Shown piece by piece: positions 44,169 through 55,102 of a stretch of 64,000 bases of DNA. Each line of letters begins with the position of its first letter. Position 1 is the first letter of the stretch. The notes below the pieces were generated by a model. That model searched no databases. It was not told the origin of the DNA and saw only the letters and a program-made list of their open reading frames with translations. The DNA lies in assembly GCA_045837725.1 (NCBI GenBank), contig JBEWZL010000084.1, positions 496,001-560,000 on the forward strand. The letters run 5' to 3'. The DNA comes from Vermamoeba vermiformis (taxonomy: Eukaryota; Tubulinea; Echinamoebida). The position numbers and the translations under genes were made by a program.

Positions 44169-45192
44169 AATGCCTATTTACAATCAAAGAAAATAATCGG
44201 AATTGGAATTAGCGACAGCAAAACCGTAGCTTTACTTTCCTAGAACAACACTAATTGAAGGTATGCTATGTCAAGATAATTTGTTATTTGCACGACGCTA
44301 CCCATCGGGATACAAATCTCCTGGATCTTCTACAACGATGGTAGACTACCTTTGCTCACGTACAAGTTTTGTGTCGTATTCTACGCTGATCTTTAGTCGA
44401 GGGGCATTGTCGCAATTATATTCGACCAACTTAAAGAGGTTTTGTACTTGTTCCGGTACAATTTTTCGATTTGTTATTCATGAAACGATTAGTTCTGATT
44501 GTTTTCTTTGTAATGATCGCTGCTTTCATCGATTTGTGCTCTTGTGCTTGAACTTGGCATCTGCAACTTGAACGTTTGTGTAGTACTTATTTGTATTGTG
44601 GTACGCAGCCGATAAGAATATGTCTTGCTTACAGTGGCTTTGTATCAGTATTATAATAGCCTCCTAGTGATGGCGGAATCTAATCCAAGAGTATGGCTAA
44701 ATCATTCAAATGTTGGGGATGTTCGATAGATCAATCGCTGACTTGGTACTCGTTTACTTAGTTGGCACTTGGTGTTGGCGGCGCTGGTAATTCGTAGTCA
44801 TTTACTGTAAACTCAGGAGTGATTTCGAATAAAAATATTTTTATTAATTTAATTTTGTTTTTTCTGAGTGCTCAGGTCAGATTCTTTTGGCATTCGCTGC
44901 TTTTTTCGTAGCCACATCCGCCCAAATATACAGAAATGAGCCGACGGCTACTAATACAGTACCGACCCAATGTTGAATAGTAAAATCGAGTTGGGAATTT
45001 ACTATGCTGAGAATAAGACTCAAAAATTTTCGTGCTGTAGTAATAAAGATGCACGTCAATGTTCCTAAACTCGCCGTGATCTGTAAGCTTCAAATTGCCA
45101 AATTAGGGGGTGAAAGGTAACGTACCTGTCACATGGTGCACGCCATTAATACAGAAATATTGAGTAATACAATTGATGAAGATGTAGATCCA

Positions 45193-45996
45193 CACTGCCA
45201 ATTTTATTCACACAAATCTCGGTTGAGAAATAATCGCTAGTGAAGCGAGTCTCTTGAGAATAGAATCACAAATTGTTGGTGATCGCTCTTCACAAAATCT
45301 CTGTCGAGAGTATTCGTAATGCTTGCAGATGTAAATTAAAAATACAATTTATTATCACACGTAATGTGAACAATAAATTCTTTTCTTCCCCTTGGTCTTT
45401 CTTCACTAATGCGGCACCCTATAAAAATTACAATTTAATTTATGGATCAAAGAAATTAAGTTTAAAATCTTACGTTTAGTTTATTTTTGTGGCAAGAATA
45501 TCCAGACCTAATATCGAATTATTGGTTAGTAAAACTAGAATTTTTTAGGTTCGAAACTTACCAAAAATATTCATATCCGCAACTTAATAGTGGAGAGTTG
45601 TGTTTTCTATTCGTAAAAAAATTATTATAACATGAGGGTTATTAATAATTAATTGAAGAAGGGCACGTGAGGAATTGTACTATTTATTTTATTAAAAAAC
45701 TTAAACAAAAATGCCGAACACTATTTAATGGGTCGCACCATGTCGGTGAGAATTTGTGAAAAAAATGAAATCTCAAAATAGGCACGTTGTGCCTATTTTT
45801 TCTCTCAGAGAGAATTTGTGAAAAAAATGAAATTTCAAAATTGGCACAACGTGCCGATTTTTTCTCTCAGCTGAGACTTTGTGAGTTGCATCGCAATGCC
45901 AAAACCGAGATAAATCTCGGTTGAGACAAAGTTTGCAGGATTCACAACTCGTGATCGAAGACTCAACCGAGATTTGCGTGAATAAAATTGGTAGTG
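45193..45996. mobile_element. CACTA-like non-autonomous DNA transposon (804 bp)
   Basis: The ends are inverted repeats of about 36 bp, starting CACTGCCAATTTTATTCAC at the left and (reverse complement) CACTACCAATTTTATTCAC at the right, continuing CAAATCTCGGTTGAG. CA is duplicated on both sides (45191-45192, 45997-45998). CACTA/CACTG termini with 2-3 bp duplications are typical of the CMC (EnSpm) superfamily. No transposase frame is present. Internal sub-terminal copies of the CTCAACCGAGAT word also fit that superfamily. Confidence 0.8.
45730..45885. repeat. Tandem repeat with hairpins inside the CACTA-like element
   Basis: Two adjacent units begin GAGAATTTGTGAAAAAAATG and each contains a perfect hairpin: AATAGGCACGTTGTGCCTATT in the first and a related one built on TTGGCACAACGTGCC in the second. 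Confidence 0.75.
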
Positions 45997-46227
45997 CACG
46001 CGATTGGGACAGCAAGCGAGAGAATTGAAACTGGATCTGATGCAGTCCAAACCTTCATAACTCGGACTATACACGGTATTAACTATACGTAACGTAATCT
46101 TCAACTTACTTGATTCGTTTCCAAAGAGCATGAACATCGGCAAAGGCAGCAGATGTGTATAAAACTCCATTTCTTTGGGATGGTTGCCATACTTCTCGTT
46201 TGCTTGACCTTGCCATCTCCGCTCCAT

Positions 46228-47113
46228 TCTTACTCACTCAAATCTCGGTTGGGAATTAATCTCATGTGAAGCGAGTCTCGTGAGAAGAAAATCTCAAAGC
46301 ATTTGTGATAATTCACAAAATCACAACTGAGAGTAATCAAGTAATAGTAACGCACATACACCAACAATTAAAAAACTTGAGTTTATTTATTAATTGTTGT
46401 ATTACCAATATGGTACATTGCTCCTTCCTCATTGTAGTGCATTCCTTACCCTTGTGTAAAATATTAGAAAATTATTTTCAGATTGTGGCAAGTAATTTTT
46501 AAAAAATTACCTAAATATTCATCTTATGGGGCAGAAGTACATTGGATATCCTTACCTATATTATGCAATTACTTAACAATTTAATCACGTACTTAAAAAA
46601 ATTAAAACTTACATCCGTTCATCACATCCCAGGAAGCAAAGTGTTGCGTAAGAGTCTAGCATTCAAAAATTACTATATAATATAATATCAATTAATTTTA
46701 AGCACATAAGAAGCTTGTGGCTCGTGAGGAATTGTATTGCTTTATTTTAATAACTAACAGGAATAGTGTGACAAGCTATTTTAACGGTTAAAGTTATCTC
46801 AACTGAGAATATGTGATAAATATGAAATTTCTATGTCAGGCAGTGCCGACTGTTTGAGAGTTAGTGATAATTCTCAACCGAGGTTTTGTGATGGATTTGT
46901 CGCATTTCACAGCTTGCGACTGCTATCTCTACTGAGAAAATGTGATTTGAGATTTTGTGAGAATTCTCAGGTGTGATTCTCTGTGTGTGTTACATCACGA
47001 AGCAAAACCGAGATAAATCTTGGTTGAGACAGAATTATGTGCAATTCACGACTTGTGATTTGCACCTCAACCGAGATTTGTGTGAGTAAAAACGGCCAAA
47101 AAATGGCCCAGTG
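46228..47113. mobile_element. Second CACTA-like element, partner of the first
   Basis: The left end has TACTCACTCAAATCTCGG, the right end (reverse complement) TACTCACACAAATCTCGG, preceded outward by a GGCCATTTTTTGGCC palindrome and CACTG at 47109-47113. The interior has several degraded copies of the same sub-terminal words. The left CACTG terminus is not recognisable, so it may be end-truncated. It abuts the 5' edge of the remaining SLC35B4 exon. Confidence 0.6.
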
Positions 47114-47232
47114 AGTATCTGGTGGACTATTAGGCACTAAAATTTAAATATGGTACTTCCTTCTTTTTATATAGCTACAGACCAACGAGGAAAGAGATGA
47201 GAAAGCTGCCAGATTGAAACTCTCTCACAAAT

Positions 47233-47264
47233 GGCTGGCTGGCTGACTACTCACTCAGCCAGCC
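47233..47264. repeat. Short perfect hairpin
   Basis: GGCTGGCTGGCTGA and its complement TCAGCCAGCC flank a loop of about 8 bases. Use unknown. Confidence 0.7.
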
Positions 47265-48335
47265 AAAATCGAATGCTTTATTGACACCAGCAGAAACAAT
47301 GAAAAATATTAGCGTCATTTTGAGATATCCTCAAAAAGGAATCTATGATGACATGTTAGCACGGATCACGGATCAAGTTTGTGAATCACTTCTCCGATCC
47401 AGATGTGCCGATAAGATTAATATTTTGAATTACCATGGTTTTAAATGTGAAGTTTTTCAATCAAATTGGTGAAAAGCTGAAAGTAAGCAGGTTAGGGTTG
47501 CGGCAAATTGAAAAAATGTTAGCATAGGCACAGTTCCAGAGTCAATCCTAATGATAAATGTTATTAATAATTACTGTGTACTTTAAAAGGAGCTCTAGTA
47601 TGTTATTGCTAATACATCCACCGAGTAATGAAAAATTAAGTATAGTACTGAACCTCCCAACCCACTGGCTAAGGGTTGCTTAGTGTTAGTAATTGGTTAT
47701 TCATGCTTCACACTATTTTTTCAGTAATCACTTAGCATAACAATGGAGTTTAATAGGTCATGCTAGCTAGCTACTGTAGTTTACTTTAGTTTCAATTTAT
47801 GATTATTCAATGCCTTGTGGTGATTCGTTTGGCAGGGATGAAAAACAATAAAATAAATATTCATTCACCTCAATCACACAAGTTGTGAGCAAGAAAGGCT
47901 GGGTTATTTCAGGGTAAATATTCACGAGAGAATATATTTGAAAGTTAGTTAATTGTACAATTATAGAGGACTATGCTGGGGCTCCAGAGGCGGAGGATCG
48001 AGAACCACTACCTGTTTCCTACTACAGTTTATACTTAATTTTATCAATATTATTATTCTTTTTATTAACTTTATTATTCCACTTGTAGATCTTGCATCTT
48101 CACAGGTGCTCTGTTGGATGTGCTTGTATATGTTTGATATGGGAGGTCAGTTGTGGAGATATGGCGCATAAATTAAAAAGAAACCAGTTTACTTAACACT
48201 AGAATGACTTCCAATTGGAGGCAAGATAAATGAAAAGCCAATATCTATAATTGTGCAACTTTCATGAACGGTGACTTTTCATGAAAATATTAAATTTTAT
48301 TAAAATTACATAGTAATTCTCAATTTATGAACAAG
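47265..48335. other. AT-rich stretch without a supported gene
   Basis: A 63-codon frame at 47281-47472 (MTPAETMKNISVILRYPQKG) and a hydrophobic frame at 47953-48171 are open but carry no recognisable domain. I do not call either a gene. Confidence 0.4.
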
Positions 48336-48339
48336 ACTC

Positions 48340-48425
48340 AGTACCAATCTTATTCACACAAATCTCAAGTTGAGACACCAATCACAAGTTGTGAATTGCA
48401 CATATTTCTGTTCTAACACTCTATT
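48340..48425. mobile_element. Terminal fragment of a third CACTA-like element
   Basis: TACCAATCTTATTCACACAA followed by ATCTCAAGTTGAGA matches the inverted repeat of the element at 45.2 kb with a few changes. Only this end is present; it runs into the repeat copy that starts near 48430. Confidence 0.55.
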
Positions 48426-48430
48426 GTAAG

Positions 48431-48765
48431 CTGCTGGACTGCCAATCTACTGTAATGAACTATCAAAAGCATTCAATAGAACCCTTGGTGATAATTATTC
48501 TCATTGGTTGAGATTTTGTAATGGGGCTTTTTTTGAGCCTGAATTTTTAATTTTGGATCTGTACACCCAAAAACAAGCATTCAAACCTTCAGAAAAAATG
48601 ATATCAGCATCAAGCTATCCTGGGACAATAGAAACATCTATAACAATAAGAAGAAAAATGAATCAGTGGTTTTCAGTTTTCCAAATGTGGCCAAATCTCA
48701 AAACTCTTCCTAAGTTCATGAATTGTTCACATCCACGGATTGGATGGCATTAATTGCTGAACTCA
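48431..48765 (+). mobile_element. Repeat family R3, copy A (partial)
   Basis: Close match to part of the longer copy at 62.4-62.95 kb, including the coding words FCNGAFFEPEFLIL and LYTQKQAFKP. It looks incomplete and no longer coding. Family unknown; a mobile-element protein is likely because three copies occur within 15 kb. Confidence 0.7.
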
Positions 48766-48963
48766 ATTACTATTATTTTTGCTCAGTCATTATCATTCAT
48801 GAGTGGCAAGATCAGGGATAACTTTCTTCGGGCTAGTCTTGAGCGGAGTTACTGAAAGGATAGCACAGTATTTGTCTAATTTTGAAAGTCAACTGTAATG
48901 CAAAAAAAGAGTATGTTTTATGTTTAAGATAATAAATTAATTAATTACCATTGAATTACACAA

Positions 48964-50469
48964 CTAATTAGTGGCAAATGTTGGTGCCACACTTTGCAGG
49001 TACTCCCATACAGACAATTGGCCATATTTTGCTGTCTGATAAAATTGCTTTACCAAGTCAGATTGGTCTTCTTCAAAGGAAGCCCCAATATCCATTAAAT
49101 GAGCAATTATAGCACGGTTGACTTCTCCAATTGTGTTAGCAAATGAGTATGGGAGCAAGGTATAGGCCATTACATCATACTGTCGAGTGAAATTGGGAGT
49201 GCTTTCTGCTAGCTGAACATCCTTTATCTTAATCTGCCCAAAATTTGGATCTTTAATAGCTTTATGAACTTCATTAGCCACTTGCTTGGACATTGCTTGG
49301 ACTGCTGCACACTCAGTTTGAAGAGTAGGCACAATGCTTGAGTGTATGCTTTCAGTCCACCTTGGAGAATTCTCAATAAAATCTACTAATGAGCACACAG
49401 TATGGAAGCCTGAGTTTAAACCTTGTCCCAGAATGGGTTGGGTGGCAGTAGCAGCATCTCCTTTAATAGAAATAAACTTGTTAATACTAAAATGCAGTAT
49501 TTCAAGGGGAATTACCAATTAGAAGTATTTTTCCGAATCCCCATGGGTCACACTTTATATCAAGCATTGGCCATCCTTGCTCCTCCCATCCTCTATTTTG
49601 CACAGCCTCGTCAAGAAGTTTTTTGTAAGAATCAAACATAGGATAGTCTGAGATTATATTTTGAACCAAGGAATTAATATTAACAGAATTCCTTTCATAT
49701 ATCATGGTAGTTCTAAGAATGAACTCATCTCCAGCTTTTCCTGGCAGTCCCAAAACACTGTAATCCTTTCCCACCCAGTAGTTGACCGCATCCATTGGAG
49801 TTCCATCTGGGATTGGCAAAGCTAATGAGATATATGATTGCTCAGAAAATTGAACCGACACATTGAAGTAAGGCCTGCAAGTTTTAGAATAGTATACAAC
49901 ACAATATGTAATTCTACCTTTTTTGCATCAATCTCCTTGTCTTGGAGTATGCTCCATCAGCAGAAAAAACAAACTGAGGGTGGAGCACAGTGCAGTTTTT
50001 CCCTTCTATGATCTCCACAATACATGGAGAGAATGAAGGTATCTTAACCTTGGCTCCAAAAGTGAATTTAACCCCAAGTTCCTTTCCCTTTTCAAACAAA
50101 GCTGCAACTATGGTGGCTCTCTCCATTGAGTACATAACTCCTCCTTTTGTGGAATAGGGATACTTTTGTGTTGGTTTATCTGCAATATGATTTATTGATG
50201 TTACTTTTACTCTAGAACAACTTACCAGAATAATGAGTTGCTCTGTGACTTAGTGGATGTGCATGTGCCTGCAGATCTTGCCATATCCCAACCATTTCCA
50301 AAGCAGTCTTTCCTTTATCAGATAGAGTAATACCTGTCGAAACAGCTGCCAATTTCAGCCTCTCTCTCTTCTCAATCACATGAGGCTTCAATCCAGCCAG
50401 AGCCAATTTGATTGCTAGGAATAATCCAACAGGTCCAGCTCCAAGCACAACAATTGTATCTTCTTCCAT
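48964..50469 (-). CDS. FAD-dependent aromatic monooxygenase, kynurenine 3-monooxygenase-like
   Basis: Class A flavoprotein hydroxylase (PHBH fold). Four exons (50226-50469, 49918-50179, 49516-49874, 48964-49460) join in phase to 453 residues. All three family motifs are present: VVLGAGPVGLFLAIKLALAG (FAD dinucleotide site, with the E of VIEKRE), VFSADGAYSKTRR (the DG motif) and GDAATATQPILGQGLNSGF (FAD ribityl site). The last is close to kynurenine 3-monooxygenase, as is the overall size. I see no clear C-terminal membrane helix such as KMO has, so a related hydroxylase with another substrate is possible. Neighbour on the same strand is an aromatic prenyltransferase. Confidence 0.85.
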
Positions 50470-50521
50470 AACAGTGCTGTAGCTGCTATTTTAAAAGTAA
50501 AAGTCAGATTATGTAATGACT

Positions 50522-50968
50522 TAATAGATATCCAAGACTATCACATCCAAAAAAATAATGAAAAAATAAACAAAAATTAACCACCCATCCAAATAATTCA
50601 TTCAACTCAGGATATTGACTTCTATTAAGGTATTAAGTTGGTATAAGCAAAGGCTGTATTTTACAATCAGTTAGTAAGCTATCAAATATTTAGTTGGTAA
50701 GTTGCTTTTTCACATCTGCTGATTTGAGCCAAGTGCTAAGAGGTATTATAAAATCCATTTTAGTTGAGAAGGGGCATATTTGGGATACTCCAAGTCACCA
50801 GCATTGTCTTCTGATCATATAAATCTATAATGAAGGGGCAAAGTGCCTTCTGGAGCCAGATATCTTTTGGCTGAGCAGATTGAAACAATTCTCAAAGAGT
50901 TGAAGGAAGTTGTGCAACAAGTCAATGACACGATTAAATAAGTTTTTATTTATATTTTTGGGTGTGAT
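50522..50968. mobile_element. Small element with TATCACAYCC inverted ends
   Basis: The left end TATCACATCCAAAAAAATAA (from about 50542) and the right end (reverse complement TATCACACCCAAAAATAT, to about 50968) are inverted repeats. The left 170 bp recurs at 54468-54640, the middle (50752-50800) recurs at 52.64 kb, and 50878-50925 recurs (inverted) in the gene at 61.3 kb. It lies between the monooxygenase start and the prenyltransferase end. Confidence 0.6.
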
Positions 50969-51009
50969 ATTCTTGATTATTCAATTCCACTTCTGCTGTG
51001 GCCAATGGC

Positions 51010-52101
51010 TCAGGCATCATTTAATCTGGAACAAAACTCTCCAGAGATATATGTTGTTAGTTCTTCTGCTTGCCCTTTAATACAAAATGATGTGACAGTT
51101 TGGATTCCTGCTCTGTCTTGCAAATTTCTGTAAAAGCCAAATTTCTGAAGCATATTTTTGTAGGATGATACATTGCCAATAAACTTCTTTTTCTCCATAA
51201 ATGTTTGAGTGCATTCAGCTAAAAGACTATCATTCAAGTAGTAAAAACGCAATGGAAAGTGCAATTTGATGTTTTGGAGACATTTCTTATCAATAGAGTA
51301 AACTAGTGTAACTATTAGACCAGTAGCAGAAACAGTGTCTGATAATGTTCTTGGCGTGTTGCACATGTTATTACAACAAAATTCTTGCCAAAACTCTGAG
51401 CATGTTTCTATCAATGAAGGAAATGCTTCTGCAATCAAGGCTGTCATTTTGATCGTATCCAATCCTTTTAGACGAATATAGACTTTAAGTCTAGGGTTGC
51501 TTCCCAAATCAAAAGCTAAAAAGTCTAAGTTATGGCTGTCCACGCCACATTTCTCAGTAATTGTGATAAACTCGCTTGAATTAATGCCCACTGCTGCAAA
51601 AGCATCAAGTACTTTTTCCTGTGAAGTTTTTTGGGATGGACCATTCAGTTGTGGGTTGAAGTATATTTTGTGATTATACACTCCTGGAGCCAAGTCAATA
51701 CCATACCACATAAAAAATTTTCCAGAGTCAACAGGTTCCAAGAATATTGATTGCAAGGAATCAAACAATGTCCAATTTAGTGAAGGATTGTTTTGCTTTG
51801 CCTCTTGTATGAACCTATTGGCACATTTGACAATATCACTGAAAGATCGACAGTTGCTGTCAATAGGTTCTCCAAGCATTCTTACAATTGGACGTCCTTG
51901 GGTTGAAAAGGTGATGCTAAATTCAACAGGACTGTTATCGTCAGTAATAAATGATGGCCACTGAGGCTTGGTTGAAAACTGATGGGATGCAAAAGTATTC
52001 AAAAACTGTTTGATGGCAGTATAGCACTCCTTTTTCTCTGCATCTGAATAGGCACAGAAATCTAAAAGAGTATCAAGGCAATCATACACTGCTTTGTTCA
52101 T
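51010..52101 (-). CDS. DMATS-type aromatic prenyltransferase (ABBA fold)
   Basis: Single exon, 363 residues, no metal-binding DDxxD, as expected for dimethylallyltryptophan synthases, which transfer dimethylallyl diphosphate to an indole ring. Family marks: VEFSITFSTQGRPIVRMLGEP split here as VEFSITFS (residues 59-66, with the putative base Glu60) and VRMLGEP; NHKIYFNP (144-150) and PRLKVYIR (203-210), the Lys-x-Tyr pairs that hold the diphosphate; and LRFYYLNDS (284-292), a further strand of the barrel. Length is nearer bacterial and short fungal members than 450-residue fungal ones. Known mainly from fungi and bacteria, so horizontal origin is possible. Likely substrate Trp or an indole product; not provable here. 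Confidence 0.78.
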   Translation of the reverse strand: MNKAVYDCLDTLLDFCAYSDAEKKECYTAIKQFLNTFASHQFSTKPQWPSFITDDNSPVEFSITFSTQGRPIVRMLGEPIDSNCRSFSDIVKCANRFIQEAKQNNPSLNWTLFDSLQSIFLEPVDSGKFFMWYGIDLAPGVYNHKIYFNPQLNGPSQKTSQEKVLDAFAAVGINSSEFITITEKCGVDSHNLDFLAFDLGSNPRLKVYIRLKGLDTIKMTALIAEAFPSLIETCSEFWQEFCCNNMCNTPRTLSDTVSATGLIVTLVYSIDKKCLQNIKLHFPLRFYYLNDSLLAECTQTFMEKKKFIGNVSSYKNMLQKFGFYRNLQDRAGIQTVTSFCIKGQAEELTTYISGEFCSRLNDA

Positions 52102-52637
52102 TTCAAATCTAGGCTACAAAGTTTTGGCTTAATAACAGCAAGCTGTTAAACTTAAATTTAATTGGAAATTCCAGTTAAATTAATTCCAGTTAAAAAATCA
52201 TTTTTATAGTTTGCAGATTTGATAAATAACAATTAAGTGAACCTAATCCAAAAATCCTCAACTAATTATGTTGAACAATTATTCAAATTAACCAATAATA
52301 GATCTCGGTGCGTTCTGCTGACATACATTGGAGCAATAGGCAAAGAGAGAAATTCTTCAACCAAACATTGAAAACTTTATTATTTTTTGAGCGACATAAA
52401 CCAGCATTTTCCCATCAAATAAGTCATGATTTTTCCTAATCACAACTCTTCAAATGAAAACAAAATGTGTTGCTCTTTGAAATTATCAATTAATACCTCA
52501 AGAATATCAAGATAGGCTATCCAGCACAAATTCATCAGCTTTTTTTTTCGTTTGCATACAAAATTAAACTTCACACATCCAAAGCAAATCGTATTTTGAC
52601 ATTTCTGAGTACATCTTGGCTTGAAATAATTTTTAAA

Positions 52638-52792
52638 TCCATTTTGGTTGAGAAGGGTACATTTAAATCGATACCCCAAGCCACCAGCATTTTTTATAAA
52701 TCAAAGAAGAGGTAAAGTAATCTGAGTTGAGCTTATTATTTGGTTGGGGTTAATTTTTGTTTATTTTCATTATTTTTTGGATGTGAAAGTCT
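52638..52792. mobile_element. Terminal fragment of the TATCACAYCC element
   Basis: AAATCCATTTTGGTTGAGAA and CCAAGCCACCAGCATT match 50752-50795, and the stretch ending TTATTTTTTGGATGTGA (to about 52786) matches the terminus at 50542, reversed. It lies in the divergent gap between prenyltransferase and propeller genes. Confidence 0.6.
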
Positions 52793-52848
52793 CAATCTTT
52801 AAAATCCTATGTTATTTCTCACCAATTCTTCACATTTACCTCACACCC

Positions 52849-54468
52849 ATGCTTCCGTCACTGGTAGTTGTTGAAGAGTTAAGTGGAACTCTTGGCTTGT
52901 ATGATTTAGAAGGAGTACAAAAAGGTCAAATATACATTGGAGCAAAGCCCCATGAAATTCTACTACACTACCACAAAAGCCGGTTGTTAGCTTTTGTATC
53001 AATATTTGGATTGTCTGATTATGACAGCAAAGTAGGAGATTCTGACTGCTTTATAAGTGTAATTGATATGCAACACTTTTGTGAAGTGGCTCGTTTCTCC
53101 ACCTTCAAAACTGGAGAGTTAATAGAGCACTCTCAAAAAGCTCCCCATGGCTTAGCTGTATCTATAGATGGACAGTATTTATTTTGCAACACAGAATTCA
53201 AATCAGATAAAGTTTGTCCTAGTATATTGCAATACGACCTTAGCGACATTCTTCCTTCCACAACAGTATCTTTAATCCCTCCAAAAAATATATTCACATT
53301 ACATTCTGCAAGCTCATCCCATAATTTGATCATTCACCCATCTATGCCACACATGATTTTATTGATGGCAGGTGCCCAAGGCATAGCTTTGTTTGACATT
53401 GATAAAAGCATTGTGGTTAAAACTTTTACTCCCCCTCAACCTGTTAGAGGACTGTGCCACTCACCTCAAGGCCTTCTGGTCAGTGGTTTAAACAAGTTGT
53501 ATGAAATTGATTTGGAGCTAAATCTAATCCGTGAAATTAATGGATTAAATGTTCACCAACTTATGTACTCTGAAGTATCCTCTGACGGAAAAATTATTGT
53601 TGCCCCTGCAGTTTTAAACAGCCAAGTCCTTTTGATAGACTATGTAACAGGGAAGGTAATTAATCGAGTATGCACTGGGTTAGCTCCTCTCCATGTTTCA
53701 ATAACTCCTGACTCAAAGATTGCCTTTGTTACTAATGCTTGGGACTACTGTATTACAAAAGTCAGCTTGGAAGATTTTTCAGTGGCAAACTTAAAAGTTG
53801 GAAGAGGTCCAAATGGCATAGCTAGTTGCTTTCTTCCCTCTCCTTATACGAGAAAGAAGAAACGACTGGCTTTTGTATCTTCGTTTTCTGCAAAAGACTT
53901 TGAAGATATGAAAAACACAATGGATATCCTTATGAATTTAAAATGGTGGGCAGAGACTTTGAATCAGAAAGGGGGTCTTTTACTTGAGGACAACTCTCTT
54001 CTTGTTGCATTTGAGATTGAATGGTCATTGTTTGATGATGAAGCTGATTCTCAAAGGCAAGCAGATATTATAAGATCTATTGATGGTGTATATGATGTGA
54101 TCATTATTACTAAGAGCCTCCAACAAGTACAACATAATTCAAACGTGATCTTCTTACTGGACAGTCCTGCAATCCTGCAGGTTTCTGAAGCAAAGATAAT
54201 GTTAAATGACGATGACATTTGCAGCCACTTAAAGAAAAACTCAATCAATGTAGAAGGGAATAACTATCACCAAGGGGAGTTGCATTCTCTCTCAATGTTT
54301 GACAGCTGTTTTTGGCAGAGATTTTCTTATAAAACAACAATCTTGGGACAGATTGCCTATTTAGTAGGAAATATTTTGAAGAGGTACTTTGTTTACAGAT
54401 CTACTCTACAAAAATATGTTGAACAAACATTTTTGGGCAAGTTAACTCTGGAGATTTCAAGCCAATAA
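52849..54468 (+). CDS. YVTN-type beta-propeller protein with C-terminal extension
   Basis: Single exon, 539 residues from the ATG at 52849; an earlier in-frame ATG (52744) lies in repeat sequence and is less likely. Residues 1-350 read as successive propeller blades (SLVVVEELSGTLGLYDLEG, FISVIDMQHFCEVARF, GIALFDIDKSIVVKTF, LLIDYVTGKVINRVC, PLHVSITPDSKIAFVTN, GRGPNGIAS). The remaining 190 residues have no domain I recognise and end FLGKLTLEISSQ. No signal peptide from this start. Propellers of this kind occur as binding scaffolds and as lactonases; role here unknown. It shares a 750-bp divergent gap with the prenyltransferase. Confidence 0.75.
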   Translation: MLPSLVVVEELSGTLGLYDLEGVQKGQIYIGAKPHEILLHYHKSRLLAFVSIFGLSDYDSKVGDSDCFISVIDMQHFCEVARFSTFKTGELIEHSQKAPHGLAVSIDGQYLFCNTEFKSDKVCPSILQYDLSDILPSTTVSLIPPKNIFTLHSASSSHNLIIHPSMPHMILLMAGAQGIALFDIDKSIVVKTFTPPQPVRGLCHSPQGLLVSGLNKLYEIDLELNLIREINGLNVHQLMYSEVSSDGKIIVAPAVLNSQVLLIDYVTGKVINRVCTGLAPLHVSITPDSKIAFVTNAWDYCITKVSLEDFSVANLKVGRGPNGIASCFLPSPYTRKKKRLAFVSSFSAKDFEDMKNTMDILMNLKWWAETLNQKGGLLLEDNSLLVAFEIEWSLFDDEADSQRQADIIRSIDGVYDVIIITKSLQQVQHNSNVIFLLDSPAILQVSEAKIMLNDDDICSHLKKNSINVEGNNYHQGELHSLSMFDSCFWQRFSYKTTILGQIAYLVGNILKRYFVYRSTLQKYVEQTFLGKLTLEISSQ

Positions 54469-54645
54469 TAGATATCCAAGACGATCACATCCAAAAAATA
54501 TGAAAAAATAAAAAATAATTACCCACCCATCCAAATAATAAGCCCAACTCAGGATATTGACTTCTATTAAGGTATTAAGTTGGTATAAGCAAAGGCTGTA
54601 TTTTACAATCAGTTAGTAAGCTATCAAATATTTTATTTCATTTTA
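54469..54645. mobile_element. Second copy of the 50.5-kb element end
   Basis: AATAGATATCCAAGAC, then the terminus ATCACATCCAAAAAATATGA, then about 130 bp nearly identical to 50570-50690, ending GTAAGCTATCAAATATTT. It starts within a few bases of the propeller gene's stop codon. Confidence 0.75.
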
Positions 54646-54649
54646 AACA

Positions 54650-54835
54650 TCTGCTGGTCCAAAATTAAAAATTCAGGCTCAAAAAAAGCCCCATTACAAA
54701 ATCTCAAACGATGAGAATAATTATCATCAAGGGGTATAGTGAATGCTTTCGCATTATGATAGATAGGAAGTCCAGCTACTTTTCTAACTCTCTGCCACTG
54801 GTTTGAGCTAAGATCTGTAAAGCTTTGGATGTCAT
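54650..54835 (-). mobile_element. Repeat family R3, copy B (partial, inverted)
   Basis: Reverse complement of part of the copy at 62.4-62.6 kb: AATTCAGGCTCAAAAAAAGC, then words for the same NELSKAFNRTL region with differences. Incomplete. Confidence 0.65.
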
Positions 54836-55102
54836 TTTACAACCTGTACTTGTAGATGTACGATAAAAAATTGGGGTAATTGGGTCAAAAAAGTTAGTTG
54901 GCAAATTATTACCACTTTTATAATTATTTGAAGTTGTGTTATGGCTGCAGTTGGTTCATTAGTTCAAAGCAGCAAAATTAAAAATACCCTTAAATTCATG
55001 TTAATGTGACTATTATTAACTTTCATCCAATGTCATTGAGTTTTAGGTTGCAATTTTTGAAAATTTCCAATTTTTTTTAATGGAGACTTGTGGAGATAAG
55101 GA

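Larger units (their letters stand above)
43117..44876. other. AT-rich region with local direct repeats, no gene
   Basis: About 1.8 kb without a supportable gene. A 102-residue open frame at 44263-44571 has no recognisable domain and looks accidental. Two short direct-repeat pairs lie at 43.7-44.2 kb. Confidence 0.5.
44877..46227 (-). pseudogene. SLC35B4: SLC35B4-type UDP-sugar transporter, 3' part, split by a transposon
   Basis: Exon pieces 46110-46227, 45999-46066 plus 45133-45192, and 44877-45080 encode the C-terminal half of a UDP-GlcNAc/UDP-xylose carrier of the Golgi/ER: KYGNHPKEMEFYTHLLPLP, PIAWIYIFINCITQYF, CIFITTARKFLSLIL, FTIQHWVGTVLVAVG and a Lys-rich end (KKAANAKRI). It matches human SLC35B4 residue for residue in length over the RKF region. 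A 0.8-kb element (45193-45996) sits inside the second exon; dropping it and one CA restores the frame exactly. The N-terminal half of the gene is not found upstream, where a second element begins at the exon edge. The locus is probably dead unless the element is spliced out. Confidence 0.8.

Noticed and set aside
44263-44571. 102-codon open frame in AT-rich region
   Set aside because: No domain, no splice-compatible neighbours, and composition like the surrounding non-coding repeats.
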